Assembly: GCF_023806625.1 (NCBI RefSeq)
Contig: NZ_JAMTDX010000083.1
Coordinates: 33,309-97,308, forward strand
Direction: 5' to 3'
DNA from: Accumulibacter sp.
GTDB taxonomy: Bacteria > Pseudomonadota > Gammaproteobacteria > Burkholderiales > Rhodocyclaceae
Length of the DNA: 64,000 nt
Part shown: one piece after another, positions 38,163 through 49,133 of the stretch
Layout: every line of letters begins with the position of its first letter
Position numbering within the stretch: the first letter of the stretch is position 1
Program-made: the position numbers and the translations under genes
Notes under the pieces: generated by a model
Told to the model about the DNA's origin: nothing
The model's database searches: none
What the model saw: only the letters and a program-made list of their open reading frames with translations

Positions 38163-38772
38163 ATGCGGCGCGCTGGTCTTTCTGCTGGCCTGCTCGCAGC
38201 AGGTCCGCGGAGGGACGTGGATCTTCTGCTGCAACGACGACTCGGGACGGCAGGCCTGCGGGGACATTCTGCCTCCCGCCTGTTACGGGCGTGCCTATCG
38301 CATCGTCGGCGACTCCGGTCGCACGCTGAAGACCGTCGAAGCCCCGCTGACCGCCGAACAGCGGGCCCAGAGGGAGGCCGAGGAAAGACGTCGTGCCGAG
38401 CAGGATAGGCTGGCCAACGAACAGCGGCGCAAGGATCAGGCGCTGCTCAACACCTACGGCAGTGAGAAGGACATCGAGATCATGCGCACGCGCGCCGAGC
38501 GCGACATTGCCGCGGCGATCAAGGCGGCGGACGAGCGGATCGCGGAGATCCGCGGGCGGCGGAAGAAGTTCGAGGACGAGGCGGAGTTCTACCGGAACCG
38601 CACGCTGCCTGCAGAGGTCGCGAAGGGCCTGCGCGACGCCGATCACGAGATCACGACGCAGGAACTGATCATCGAGGGCAAGAAGAAGGAGCGCGAAGCG
38701 GTGCGCCAGAAGTACGACGAGGAACTGCGCCGCTTCGTCGAACTCTCCAAGCGGCCTCCCGCGCGCCCGTGA
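38143..38772 (+). CDS. Exported coiled-coil protein with DUF4124-like N-terminus
   Basis: A 209-residue protein starting at a GTG inside the end of pyrE. A short signal sequence is followed by a ~45-residue Cys-containing module ([19 protein letters not shown]) like the DUF4124 unit common in betaproteobacterial periplasmic proteins. The remainder is highly charged coiled coil ([18 protein letters not shown] and onward to the C-terminus). Probably periplasmic. Function unknown; overlap with pyrE is the only context. Confidence 0.65.
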   Translation: MLRAVLECGALVFLLACSQQVRGGTWIFCCNDDSGRQACGDILPPACYGRAYRIVGDSGRTLKTVEAPLTAEQRAQREAEERRRAEQDRLANEQRRKDQALLNTYGSEKDIEIMRTRAERDIAAAIKAADERIAEIRGRRKKFEDEAEFYRNRTLPAEVAKGLRDADHEITTQELIIEGKKKEREAVRQKYDEELRRFVELSKRPPARP

Positions 38773-38848
38773 GCTTGGCCAAGGGAGCGCATTCCGGCGG
38801 CCGCCAAGTCAAACGGGTGAGCCGACGCCGGAGAGGCGGAACCTATCG

Positions 38849-40300
38849 TCAGCCAAGCTTTCGTCGGAGGAGTTCGCTGACTCGCTGCGGGTTGGCCTTG
38901 CCGCGTGTCGCCTTCATCGTCTGGCCGACCAGGGCGTTGAAGGCTTTTTCCTTGCCCGAGCGAAACTCGGCGACCAGTGACGCGCTGCCGGAGAGCACAT
39001 CGTCGATCAGCTTTTCGAGTTCGGTGCTGTCGCTGATCTGCTGCAGGCCGCGAGCGGCGATGACCTCGTCGGCCGAGGCGCCCTGGCCGGTCCACAAGGC
39101 GTCGAATACTTCTCTCGCCAGGCTCGTCGACAGCGTTCCGTCGGCGATCCGGGCGATCAGGCTTCCGAGCTGTTGCGCCGAGACCGGCGATTCTCCAATC
39201 TCCCGGCCCTCGCGGTTGAGCCGTGCGGCGAGGTCGACCATCACCCAGTTGGCGCAGGTCTTGGCGTGGGCCGCCCCGGCGACGGTAACGGCCGTCTCGA
39301 AATACTTGGCGATGTCCAGCGAGGCGGTGAGGACCTTCGCGTCGTAAGCGGGGAGTCCGTAATCGGCGATCAGTCGTTCGCGCTTGGCCGCAGGCAGTTC
39401 GGGCAACTGTGCGCGGATCTCTGCGATCCACGACTCCTCGATGACCAGCGGCAACAGGTCGGGGTCCGGGAAGTAGCGGTAGTCGTGGGCGTCTTCCTTC
39501 GAGCGCATGCTGCGCGTTTCGCCGGTCTCGGGGTCGAAGAGCACGGTCGCCTGTCCGATCCGCCCACCGTCCTCGAGCGTCGCGATCTGCCACTGGATCT
39601 CGTAGTCGATCGCCTGCTGGAGGAAGCGGAACGAGTTGAGATTCTTGATTTCGCGACGCGTGCCGAACTCCTGCCGGCCAGCGGGGCGCACCGAGACATT
39701 GGCGTCGCAACGGAACGATCCCTCCTGCATGTTTCCATCGCAGATTCCGATCCAGCGGACGAGGGCGTGCAGCGCCTTCGCGTAGGCCACGGCTTCGATC
39801 GCCGAACGCATGTCCGGTTCGCTGACGATCTCGAGCAATGGCGTCCCGGCGCGGTTGAGGTCGATCCCCGAACAGCCCCGGAAGTGCTGGCCTGCGCCCT
39901 CGTGCAGCGACTTCCCGGCATCCTCCTCGAGATGGGCGCGGGTCAGACGAATCTCCTTGTCTGATTCGCCAGCCGGAATCAGCAGGCTCCCGCCGACGAC
40001 CACCGGCAGTTCGTACTGACTGATCTGGTAACCCTTCGGTAGATCGGGGTAGAAATAGTTCTTGCGTGCGAAGACCGACCGCGGAGCGATCTTCCCGCCG
40101 ACCGCGAGGCCAAAGCGGATCGCGCATTCGACGGCAGCCCGGTTGAGCACGGGCAGCACGCCGGGCAGGGCGATGTCGATCGCGTTTGCCTGGAGGTTCG
40201 GCTCGGCCCCAAAGGCGATTGGACTGCCCGAAAAGATCTTCGCCTGGGTGGCCAACTGCGCGTGGGTTTCGATGCCGATCACGGCTTCCCATTGCTGCAT
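38849..40300 (-). CDS. gatB: Asp-tRNA(Asn)/Glu-tRNA(Gln) amidotransferase subunit B
   Basis: GatB of 483 residues, tRNA-binding kinase subunit of the GatCAB complex. It starts [16 protein letters not shown] and has the conserved [21 protein letters not shown] and [18 protein letters not shown] blocks. The C-terminal YqeY-like helical part ends with [21 protein letters not shown]. The start at 40300 is 5 bases after gatA; the frame is open further upstream but overlaps gatA. Its presence suggests the organism makes Gln-tRNA and/or Asn-tRNA by the indirect route. Confidence 0.95.
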   Translation of the reverse strand: MQQWEAVIGIETHAQLATQAKIFSGSPIAFGAEPNLQANAIDIALPGVLPVLNRAAVECAIRFGLAVGGKIAPRSVFARKNYFYPDLPKGYQISQYELPVVVGGSLLIPAGESDKEIRLTRAHLEEDAGKSLHEGAGQHFRGCSGIDLNRAGTPLLEIVSEPDMRSAIEAVAYAKALHALVRWIGICDGNMQEGSFRCDANVSVRPAGRQEFGTRREIKNLNSFRFLQQAIDYEIQWQIATLEDGGRIGQATVLFDPETGETRSMRSKEDAHDYRYFPDPDLLPLVIEESWIAEIRAQLPELPAAKRERLIADYGLPAYDAKVLTASLDIAKYFETAVTVAGAAHAKTCANWVMVDLAARLNREGREIGESPVSAQQLGSLIARIADGTLSTSLAREVFDALWTGQGASADEVIAARGLQQISDSTELEKLIDDVLSGSASLVAEFRSGKEKAFNALVGQTMKATRGKANPQRVSELLRRKLG

Positions 40301-40305
40301 CGCTG

Positions 40306-41784
40306 CTAGTCCTCGGAGTCGAAGCCGCGGGGATGCTGCAGGTGCCATCCAGTGACCATCTGGTAGCGGTGCGCGACATCGAGCAGGCGGGCTTCGGTGA
40401 AGTAGTTGCCGATCAGTTGCAGACCGGCAGGGAGGCCGGCGGCAAAGCCGCAGGGGATCGACACGGCCGGCAGGCCCGCGAGATTGACGGCGATCGTGTA
40501 GATGTCGGAGAGGTACATCTGGACCGGGTCCGCCGCCTTCTCGCCGAGCCTGAAGGCCGTCGTCGGGCTCGTCGGGCCGGCGATCACGTCGCACTGCCGG
40601 AATGCCTCGGCGAAATCGTTGGCGATCAGCCGGCGGATGCGCTGCGCCTGCAGGTAGTAGGCGTCGTAGTAGCCGTGCGACAGGACGTAGGTACCAATCA
40701 GGATGCGGCGCTTGACTTCCGCACCAAAGCCCTGGGCACGAGTCTTGCGGTACATGTCGATCAGATCGTGATACTCCGCTGCGCGGTAACCGTAGCGCAC
40801 GCCGTCGAAGCGGGCAAGATTCGAACTCGCCTCGGCGGGCGCGATGACGTAGTACGCGGGCACCGACAGGCGCATGTTCGGCAGGCTGATGCTCACCGTT
40901 TCGGCGCCGAGCCGACGGTAGTCGGCGACCGCCGCGTCGACGAGTTCGATGATCTCCCGATCGCATCCGGCGTCGAAGAATTCCGCCGGCAGACCGATCC
41001 TCAGCCCGCTCAGCGGCCTGCTTCCACGGTCGGAGACCAAGTCGCGGAAGAAGTCTTCAGCGGGACGGTCGAGGCTCGTCGAGTCCCGGTCGTCGAACCC
41101 GGCCATCGCGCTGAGCATTACCGCGCAGTCCTCGGCTGAGCGGGCGAGAGGGCCGCCCTGGTCGAGCGACGACGCAAATGCGATCATCCCGTAGCGCGAC
41201 ACGACCCCGTAGGTCGGCTTCATCCCGGTCAGGTTGCAGAGCGCCGCCGGCTGGCGGATCGAGCCGCCGGTATCGGTTCCGGTTGCCGCCGGCGCCAGGC
41301 GCGCGGCGACCGCAGCGGCCGATCCGCCTGACGATCCGCCGGGGACGCGGGTCAGGTCCCAGGGGTTCCTGACCGGTCCGAAGAAGGACGTCTCGTTCGA
41401 CGAACCCATCGCGAACTCGTCCATGTTGGTCTTGCCCAGCAGAACGGCTCCAGCCGCCCTGAAGCGGGCGATCACCGATGCGTCGTAGGGACTGACGAAA
41501 TTGGCGAGCATTCTCGACCCGCAGGTGGTCAGCCAGCCCTCGCTGCAGAAGATGTCCTTGTGCGCGATCGGGATGCCGGTCAGCGGACCCGCGTCGCCGC
41601 GGCGCAGGCGCTCATCAGCGGCCCGTGCCTGAGCCAGGCTCGCTTCCTCGTCGATCGTGATGAAGGCGTTCAGCGCGGGATTGTGGCGGGCGATCCGGTC
41701 GAGGTAGAGCCGGGTCAGCTCGACGCTCGAAATCCTCCGTTCAGCCAGGGAGCTGGCAATCTCCCGCAAGCTCCTTTCGATCAT
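40306..41784 (-). CDS. gatA: Asp-tRNA(Asn)/Glu-tRNA(Gln) amidotransferase subunit A
   Basis: Amidase-signature subunit of 492 residues that releases ammonia from glutamine. The Ser-cisSer-Lys triad can be seen: Lys in IPIAHKDIF (about residue 75), cis-Ser in [11 protein letters not shown], and the nucleophile region in [14 protein letters not shown]. Full family length. It overlaps gatC by four bases. Confidence 0.96.
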   Translation of the reverse strand: MIERSLREIASSLAERRISSVELTRLYLDRIARHNPALNAFITIDEEASLAQARAADERLRRGDAGPLTGIPIAHKDIFCSEGWLTTCGSRMLANFVSPYDASVIARFRAAGAVLLGKTNMDEFAMGSSNETSFFGPVRNPWDLTRVPGGSSGGSAAAVAARLAPAATGTDTGGSIRQPAALCNLTGMKPTYGVVSRYGMIAFASSLDQGGPLARSAEDCAVMLSAMAGFDDRDSTSLDRPAEDFFRDLVSDRGSRPLSGLRIGLPAEFFDAGCDREIIELVDAAVADYRRLGAETVSISLPNMRLSVPAYYVIAPAEASSNLARFDGVRYGYRAAEYHDLIDMYRKTRAQGFGAEVKRRILIGTYVLSHGYYDAYYLQAQRIRRLIANDFAEAFRQCDVIAGPTSPTTAFRLGEKAADPVQMYLSDIYTIAVNLAGLPAVSIPCGFAAGLPAGLQLIGNYFTEARLLDVAHRYQMVTGWHLQHPRGFDSED

Positions 41785-42077
41785 TCGATCACCTTCGGTA
41801 CCAGGTAGAGACCGTCCTCGGTCTGCGGGGCGATCAGCTGGAAAGCAGTCCGCCGGGTCAGCTGATCGACTTCGGTGATCTGGTCCGCGCGCAGTCGCTG
41901 GGCGACGTCCTGGGCGTGAGCCATCGGCTCGACGCCGCTGGTGTCGACGGCCTGCATCTCGGCGATCAGCGCGAAGATGTCGTTCAGTTGCTCGAGCGTG
42001 CGGTCGGCCTCGGCATCGCTGATCTCGATGCGGGCCAGGTGGGCGATGCGGTGGACCTGTTCGCGGGTGAGGGCCAT
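41781..42077 (-). CDS. gatC: Asp-tRNA(Asn)/Glu-tRNA(Gln) amidotransferase subunit C
   Basis: Small belt subunit of 98 residues that wraps GatA and GatB. It starts [19 protein letters not shown] and ends with the conserved [12 protein letters not shown] start 21 codons upstream is open but would run into the mreB promoter region. First gene of gatC-gatA-gatB, divergent from mreB. Confidence 0.93.
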   Translation of the reverse strand: MALTREQVHRIAHLARIEISDAEADRTLEQLNDIFALIAEMQAVDTSGVEPMAHAQDVAQRLRADQITEVDQLTRRTAFQLIAPQTEDGLYLVPKVIE

Positions 42078-42096
42078 GGGCGAAATCGCTGAGGGG

Positions 42097-42125
42097 TTAA
42101 ACGAGGCGGGGACATAAGGTATCAT
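42097..42125 (+). promoter_or_regulatory. Possible sigma70 promoter for mreB
   Basis: TTAAAC at 42097-42102 and TATCAT at 42120-42125 are 17 bases apart, about 55 bases before the mreB ATG. The leader then contains a small CCCC-TTTC-GGGG hairpin (42148-42159). The element is in the 101-base gap shared with divergent gatC. Confidence 0.5.
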
Positions 42126-42127
42126 AA

Positions 42128-43222
<1,095 letters not shown>

Positions 43223-43268
43223 AACCGGCGGCACGAGCGCCGCGCCGGCAGACACGCGGGCCTGATCG

Positions 43269-44192
43269 ATGGACCATCAGCCGCCTCCGTTTTTCAAGCG
43301 CGGTCCCGCGCCGATGGCGCTGCTGTCGTTCTACGTGACGCTCTCGCTGGCGCTGCTGATCGCCGATGCCCGCTTCCAGACGCTCGAGATCCTTCGTCAG
43401 GCGCTGTCGCTGTTCGCCCAGCCGGCCCAGGAACTGGCCCACCTGCCGGGGCAACTCATCGACAAGGCGAGTGGCTACTTCGTGACCATCACCAGTCTCC
43501 AGGAGGAAAACGCGCAGCTCAAGCGCGCCCGGATCGAGAACGTCGCCACACTGCTGCGCACGCAGCAGCTCGAAGTGGAGAACGAGCGCCTGCGCAGGCT
43601 TCTCGCCGTCAGGGAGCGGCAGCAGGCCAGCGGCCAGTTGGCGCAGATACTCTATTCGGCGCGGGATCCCTTCACACGGCGCATCGTCGTCGACAAGGGC
43701 TTGCAGAACCGCGTGGTCATCGGGCAGCCGGTGATCGACGACGCGGGAATCGTCGGCCAGGTGACACGCGTCTTTCCGTTCGTCGCGGAGGTGACCCTGA
43801 TTACCGACAAGGAGCAGGCGGTTCCAGTGCAGATCCTGCGCACCGGATTGCGCTCGGTCGTCTTCGGTCTGGGTAACGGGCAACTCGAACTGCGCTTCCT
43901 GCCGGCGAATGTCGACGTGCAGAACGGTGACGTCCTGGTCACCTCGGGGCTCGACGGCGTCTTTGTGCCGGGCTTTCCGGTTGCTCGGGTGGTACACATC
44001 GAACGCGACACCTCTTACTCGTTCGCCCGTATCTTCTGCACACCGATGGCCGGGGTCGAGAACTTCAGCGAAGTGATGATTCTCGATCCGCGGCCAGCCT
44101 CCGCACTGCCCGAGGAACTGGCCAGGGATCGCGATGCCAAGCCCGCGGCCAAGGCCGGAGTGGCCAAGAAGAAGCGGGCGCGGAAGGAATGA
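43269..44192 (+). CDS. mreC: Rod shape-determining protein MreC
   Basis: Bitopic inner-membrane protein of 307 residues. A short cytoplasmic part is followed by one TM helix (about residues 16-35) and a periplasmic coiled coil (LQEENAQLKRARIENVATLL). The beta-barrel domain has the conserved DPFTRRIVVDKGLQNRV and GQPVIDDAGIVGQV. The C-terminal tail is Ala/Lys-rich. Links MreB to PBP2/RodA. 46 bases after mreB. Confidence 0.93.
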   Translation: MDHQPPPFFKRGPAPMALLSFYVTLSLALLIADARFQTLEILRQALSLFAQPAQELAHLPGQLIDKASGYFVTITSLQEENAQLKRARIENVATLLRTQQLEVENERLRRLLAVRERQQASGQLAQILYSARDPFTRRIVVDKGLQNRVVIGQPVIDDAGIVGQVTRVFPFVAEVTLITDKEQAVPVQILRTGLRSVVFGLGNGQLELRFLPANVDVQNGDVLVTSGLDGVFVPGFPVARVVHIERDTSYSFARIFCTPMAGVENFSEVMILDPRPASALPEELARDRDAKPAAKAGVAKKKRARKE

Positions 44193-44360
44193 GGAGGCGT
44201 GGACCAGCTTTCGCCAGCGGCGGGGCATGCGCCAGCCGGACGGCACGTCCTCGCCGCGCATCGCGGGCAGGCGGCGGCCTGCAGGCCGGTATCCGGCCTC
44301 GCGGGCGAACGGTGCGCGCAGGCATTGCTGAGCTGATTCCGTTTATCGAGGAGAACCTGC

Positions 44361-44882
44361 ATGCAGACGAGCTATTCCTCATCGCGCATCCTTCTGCCCG
44401 TGCGGCCGTGGTTCATCGCCGTCAGCCTGCTCGTTGCGCTCCTCGTCAACCTCGTGCCGATGGCCAGCCAACTCGCGGTTCCCGACTCGCTCGCGCTGGT
44501 GATCATCTTCTGGAGCGTTCGAGAGCCACGCCGGGTGGGCATGGGCCTGGCTTTCATACTCGGCCTGGCGATGGACGTCGCCGACGCAAGCCTGCTCGGA
44601 CAGCACGCGCTGGCCTATGTCCTTGCCGCGTACGGCGCTTCGTCACTGTCCCGAAGGATTCTCTGGTTTCCGCTGTTCCAGCAGGCCCTGCACGTGTTCC
44701 CGCTGCTGATCCTGGTGCAACTGGTGCAGTTGTGCGTGCGCCTGCTCGCCGGTGGCGAGTTTCCCGGTCTCGGCTATTTCGTCGGGCCCTGTCTGGGCGC
44801 GGCGCTCTGGCCGGTGCTGACCTTCTTCCTGCTGCTGCCGCAGCATCGCCCAGTAGACCGTGATGCCAACCGTCCGCTCTGA
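44361..44882 (+). CDS. mreD: Rod shape-determining protein MreD
   Basis: Polytopic inner-membrane protein of 173 residues with about five hydrophobic helices. The motif LGLAMDVADASLLGQHALAYVL is typical of MreD. It stabilises the MreBCD elongasome. The 168 bases before it contain no recognisable gene; a GAGGAGAA precedes the ATG. Confidence 0.9.
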   Translation: MQTSYSSSRILLPVRPWFIAVSLLVALLVNLVPMASQLAVPDSLALVIIFWSVREPRRVGMGLAFILGLAMDVADASLLGQHALAYVLAAYGASSLSRRILWFPLFQQALHVFPLLILVQLVQLCVRLLAGGEFPGLGYFVGPCLGAALWPVLTFFLLLPQHRPVDRDANRPL

Positions 44883-44976
44883 GAACGCCTCCTGCGTTGC
44901 CGGGAATTCTGTCCACCGGTTCGGATGCTCGCCGGCTCGCCCGGGGACCGGGCACATCGGTCGTTGAGGGATTGCC

Positions 44977-46872
44977 GTGTTGGCTGGCCGGACATCGCTG
45001 AGCGCTGCGGATCGCGACCTCGATCGCTTCCGTTTTCGCGTCGCCCTGAGCGGCGTGGTGGTCGTCCTGGCCTTCGCCCTGCTGATTGCGCGTTTCGTGC
45101 ATCTGCAAGTCGTCCAGCATGATTACTATTCGACGCGTGCCGAGGACAACCGAATCTCGCTGGTGCCGATCGTGCCGAACCGGGGCGTGATCGTCGACCG
45201 CAACGGCACGGTACTGGCGCGCAACTACTCGGCATTCACTCTCGAGATCACGCCGTCTCTGGTCGACGATCTCGAGGCGACGATCGACGGGCTGAGCCGG
45301 GTCATCGAGATTCTGCCGAAGGATCGCAAGCGTTTCCGCCGGCTGCTCGAAGAGAGCAAGACCTTCGAAAGCCTGCCGATCCGTACGCGGCTGAGCGAGG
45401 AGGAAGTCGCGCGCTTCGCGGCCAACCGGTATCTCTTTCCGGGGGTCGAGGTCAAAGCCCGGCTGTTTCGCCAGTATCCTCTCGGGCCGATCGCCTCGCA
45501 CGCGATCGGCTACATCGGGCGGATCAACAAGCGTGACCTCGAGATGATCGAGGAAAACGATGAGGCCGCGAACTACAAGGGCACCGACCACATCGGCAAG
45601 ACCGGCATCGAGCAGTATTACGAGTTCGATCTGCACGGCGAGACCGGCTATGAGCAGGTCGAGACCGATGCCGGTGGAAGGGCCGTGCGGAGCCTGGCAA
45701 GGACGGCTCCCGTTCAGGGCAACGATCTCGCGCTGACCCTCGATTCGCGCCTCCAGGAGATGGCCGAGAAAGCCTTCGGCGACCGTCGGGGCGCGCTGGT
45801 GGCCATCGAACCGTCGACCGGCGGGATTCTCGCGCTGGTATCGACGCCGACCTTCGATCCGAACCTGTTCGTCGACGGTATCCGCAGCGACGACTGGGAT
45901 CTGCTCAACAATTCTCCCGACCGGCCACTGTTGAACCGTGCGTTGAACGGGGCGTATCCGCCGGGCTCGACGTTCAAGCCGTTCATGGCCCTCGCCGGGC
46001 TCGAAACCGGCAAGCGCACCCCTGGCCAAGCGATCGCGGATCCCGGTTACTTCAATTTCGGGGGGCACCAGTTCCGCGACGACAAGAAGGGTGGGCACGG
46101 GCTCGTCGACATGCACAAGTCGATCGTCCAATCGTGCGACACCTACTACTACATGCTGGCCAACGAGATGGGCATCGAGAGCATCGCCAGGTTCATGGAA
46201 AAGCTTGGCTTCGGGCAGCGCACCGGGATCGACATCCAGGGTGAGTCGGAGGGTGTCCTGCCGTCGCCGGAATGGAAGAAGCGCCGCTTCCGCAGGCCCG
46301 AACAGCAGAAGTGGTTCGCTGGCGAGACCGTATCGATTGGCATCGGCCAAGGCTACAATTCGTATACTCCGATCCAGTTGGCTCAGGCGACGGCGACCGT
46401 CGCGAACAACGGAATCATGTATCGGCCGCACCTCGTCAAGTACATCACCGACAGTCGAACCGGTCAGAAGACGATGATCGAGCCCGAACCGTTGCGCATT
46501 CTTCCCTGGAAGCGCCAGAACGTGGACGTGATCAAGAAGGCGATGATCGGCGTCAACCTCGCGGGGACTGCGGCGAAGGCGTTTGCCGGGGCTTCCTATG
46601 TGTCCGCCGGCAAGACCGGTACGGCCCAGGTCTTCAGCCTGAAAGGCGCCGAGTACCGGCATTCGAGCGTCCGCAAGGAACTGCGCGACCATGCACTGTT
46701 CATCGCCTTCGCGCCCGTCGATCAGCCGCGGATCGCGCTCGCCGTCCTCGTCGAGAACGGAGGCTTCGGAGCGCAGTCGGCGGCGCCGATCGCGCGGATG
46801 GTTTTCGACTACTATCTGCTTGGCAAGCTGCCCAAGGGCGCTGCCGAGGAGAGCGACGTGGAGGAAGACTGA
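44977..46872 (+). CDS. mrdA: Penicillin-binding protein 2 (elongasome transpeptidase)
   Basis: Class B PBP of 631 residues with a GTG start. One N-terminal TM helix (about residues 24-44) precedes a dimerisation domain (VPNRGVIVDRNGTVLARN). The transpeptidase motifs are SxxK in GSTFKP (Ser ~331), SxN-type in QSCDTYYY, and KTG in AGKTGTAQV. It cross-links peptidoglycan during rod elongation with RodA, whose gene follows after 3 bases. Confidence 0.95.
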   Translation: MLAGRTSLSAADRDLDRFRFRVALSGVVVVLAFALLIARFVHLQVVQHDYYSTRAEDNRISLVPIVPNRGVIVDRNGTVLARNYSAFTLEITPSLVDDLEATIDGLSRVIEILPKDRKRFRRLLEESKTFESLPIRTRLSEEEVARFAANRYLFPGVEVKARLFRQYPLGPIASHAIGYIGRINKRDLEMIEENDEAANYKGTDHIGKTGIEQYYEFDLHGETGYEQVETDAGGRAVRSLARTAPVQGNDLALTLDSRLQEMAEKAFGDRRGALVAIEPSTGGILALVSTPTFDPNLFVDGIRSDDWDLLNNSPDRPLLNRALNGAYPPGSTFKPFMALAGLETGKRTPGQAIADPGYFNFGGHQFRDDKKGGHGLVDMHKSIVQSCDTYYYMLANEMGIESIARFMEKLGFGQRTGIDIQGESEGVLPSPEWKKRRFRRPEQQKWFAGETVSIGIGQGYNSYTPIQLAQATATVANNGIMYRPHLVKYITDSRTGQKTMIEPEPLRILPWKRQNVDVIKKAMIGVNLAGTAAKAFAGASYVSAGKTGTAQVFSLKGAEYRHSSVRKELRDHALFIAFAPVDQPRIALAVLVENGGFGAQSAAPIARMVFDYYLLGKLPKGAAEESDVEED

Positions 46873-46875
46873 GCC

Positions 46876-47982
46876 GTGCTGCAGGCTCTGTTGCTCCGTC
46901 TCCGGCTGCGCCTCGTCGCGCATGTCGACGGTCCGTTGCTGCTGGTCACCTGTCTGATCATGGGCGTCGGGCTGGTGACGGTGTATAGCGCGACCTACGA
47001 TGCCAGCAACCGGACTCTGGCGCAGGCCATGAATATGGCCATCGGGCTCGTGGCGATGTGGGCGGTGGCCCAGGTGCCGCCGCAGAAGCTGATGCGCTTC
47101 GGCGTCCCACTCTACGCGATCGGTGTCGTTCTGCTGATCCTCGTCTTCCTGTTCGGCGTCAAGGTCAACGGCGCAAGGCGCTGGCTGTCGCTCGGTTTCA
47201 CGAGGATTCAGCCCTCGGAAATCCTCAAGGTCGCGGTACCGCTGATGCTCGCCTGGTATTTCCACAAGAACGAGGCCACGCTCAAGTTCCGGCACTACGT
47301 GATCGCTTCGCTGCTGCTGCTGGTTCCGTTTGCGCTGATCGCCAAGCAGCCTGACCTCGGGACGGCGATCCTCGTTGGTGCGGCGGGCTTCTACGTGATC
47401 TTCTTCGCCGGGCTGCCGTGGCGCGTGATCCTCGGTCTTGCGGTCGTCGCCGCTGGCGCGGTACCGTTCGTCTGGACGATGCTTCGCGATTACCAGCGCA
47501 AGCGGATACTGACGCTGGTCGACCCGACCAGCGATCCGCTCGGAGCGGGCTATCACATCATCCAGTCGACCATCGCCATCGGTTCGGGAGGAAGTTTCGG
47601 CAAGGGATGGCTCGCCGGGACCCAGACCCACCTCGAATTCATCCCCGAGCGGCATACCGACTTCATTTTCGCTGTCTTCTCCGAGGAGCGCGGCCTATTC
47701 GGCAACGTCATCCTGTTGCTGCTCTACTTCGCGCTGATCGTCCGCGGGCTGATCATCGCCGCCAACGCCTCGACGCTTTTCGCGCGGGTGATCGCCGGAT
47801 CGGTGACCCTGAGTCTGTTCACCTATGTCTTCGTCAACATGGGGATGGTCAGCGGGATCCTGCCGGTGGTCGGCGTGCCGCTGCCGTTCATGAGCTATGG
47901 CGGGACTGCGCTGGTCACGCTGTCGATCGGTATCGGAATACTGATGAGCGTCCAGACGCATCGCATGCTGGTGAGACAATGA
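46876..47982 (+). CDS. rodA: Rod shape-determining protein RodA (SEDS glycosyltransferase)
   Basis: SEDS-family peptidoglycan polymerase of 368 residues with about 10 TM helices and a GTG start. Conserved pieces: GARRWLSLGFTRIQPSE, KQPDLGTAIL, the functionally key Asp loop LVDPTSDPLGAGYH, and the C-terminal GVPLPFMSYGGTALVTL. Works with PBP2. Its stop overlaps the rlpA start (ATGA). Confidence 0.95.
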   Translation: MLQALLLRLRLRLVAHVDGPLLLVTCLIMGVGLVTVYSATYDASNRTLAQAMNMAIGLVAMWAVAQVPPQKLMRFGVPLYAIGVVLLILVFLFGVKVNGARRWLSLGFTRIQPSEILKVAVPLMLAWYFHKNEATLKFRHYVIASLLLLVPFALIAKQPDLGTAILVGAAGFYVIFFAGLPWRVILGLAVVAAGAVPFVWTMLRDYQRKRILTLVDPTSDPLGAGYHIIQSTIAIGSGGSFGKGWLAGTQTHLEFIPERHTDFIFAVFSEERGLFGNVILLLLYFALIVRGLIIAANASTLFARVIAGSVTLSLFTYVFVNMGMVSGILPVVGVPLPFMSYGGTALVTLSIGIGILMSVQTHRMLVRQ

Positions 47983-49133
47983 GATCGGTACACCCTGAGA
48001 CCGGTGCCGGGGCTGGTGCCGTCCCGCAGCGCCACCGTGCCGCGAATCGGAGACTCCTCGCGCCATCTGCGCGGCCGGCCCCGATCGGTGCCTGGTCGCT
48101 GGCCGCTCTCGCGGCGTTCGTCCTGCCGCTTCTGCTTGCGGCCTGCGGTGGGCCCGCGGCGCGCTCGCCGGAAGCGACCGCGCGCGGGGTCGAGACGGGG
48201 CGGGCCCCGGCCAGGCAGCCGCGGAAGACGACAGTCGTGCAGAAGAAGGGGGGGGCCTACTACAAGGACGACGGTCCAGGCGACGAGATTCCCGACAATC
48301 TCGACGAACTCCCGGACGCTGTGCCGAAAGCCGAAGCGCTGCATCGTTTCGCCAATCGCCCCTATGTCGTACTCGGCAGGGCCTACGAACCGTTCACGGC
48401 ACTGCGTCCATACCAGGAGCGCGGGGTCGCCAGCTGGTACGGCAAGAAGTTCCACGGACAGAAGACCTCGATCGGCGAGCCGTACGACATGTTCTCGATG
48501 ACCGCGGCGCATCCAACGCTGCCTCTGCCCTCATACGCTCGCGTCACCAACCTCAGCAACGGCCGGTCGGTCGTCGTCCGGGTGACCGACCGCGGGCCAT
48601 TCCACGCTGACCGGGTCATCGATCTGTCTTACGCGGCAGCTTATCGTCTCGGTTACGTCGATGACGGGAGCACGTTCGTCCAGGTCGAGTCGATCGTTCC
48701 CGAAGGGGCGACGACGATGACCTACGCTCAGGTCATGCCGGCGCCCAGGGTGTCGCCAGCGCAGGGGTCATCCGGTCCCGACGAGATCGAACTGCTCGTC
48801 GCCAGGCTTGGTCAGGATGCGAGGCCGGCCTACCCGTCGGCGTCCGGAATGGCCTCGCCGGCGCCGCCGGCGGACGCTGGTGGCTCGCCTGCTCCGCTCG
48901 CGCGCGGAGTCTTCCTGCAACTCGGCGCTTTTTCGAGCGTCGAGAATGCCGAGAGCCTGCGCGCGCACCTCCAGCGCGAGCTCGACTGGCTCGGTGAGGC
49001 AATCCAGGTCAACCCGGGTGGCGGAATCCACCGCGTGCATCTTGGTCCGTACGCCAGCCGGGGCGATGCCGAAAGGGTAGCCGAGCGAATCCGTCTCGCG
49101 CTCGGCTACAAGCCGACCTTCGTCAGTCGCTGA
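47979..49133 (+). CDS. rlpA: Septal ring lytic transglycosylase RlpA with SPOR domain
   Basis: A 384-residue lipoprotein. The N-terminal ~40 residues precede a hydrophobic segment with lipobox LLLAAC, then a disordered Arg/Ala-rich linker. The double-psi beta-barrel domain covers about residues 145-240 (GVASWYGKKFHGQKT, RVTDRGPFHADRVIDLS) and should cleave naked glycan strands. The C-terminal ~75 residues are a SPOR domain (FLQLGAFSSVENAESLRAHL) that binds denuded peptidoglycan at septa. The unusually long N-terminus starts at the ATG overlapping rodA; a shorter start closer to the signal peptide is possible. Confidence 0.9.
   Translation: MRSVHPETGAGAGAVPQRHRAANRRLLAPSARPAPIGAWSLAALAAFVLPLLLAACGGPAARSPEATARGVETGRAPARQPRKTTVVQKKGGAYYKDDGPGDEIPDNLDELPDAVPKAEALHRFANRPYVVLGRAYEPFTALRPYQERGVASWYGKKFHGQKTSIGEPYDMFSMTAAHPTLPLPSYARVTNLSNGRSVVVRVTDRGPFHADRVIDLSYAAAYRLGYVDDGSTFVQVESIVPEGATTMTYAQVMPAPRVSPAQGSSGPDEIELLVARLGQDARPAYPSASGMASPAPPADAGGSPAPLARGVFLQLGAFSSVENAESLRAHLQRELDWLGEAIQVNPGGGIHRVHLGPYASRGDAERVAERIRLALGYKPTFVSR

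Noticed and set aside
44554-47655. A 1033-codon open frame on the minus strand
   Set aside because: It lies antisense to mreD, mrdA and rodA, has no family resemblance, and is the expected by-product of GC-rich codon bias opposite real genes.
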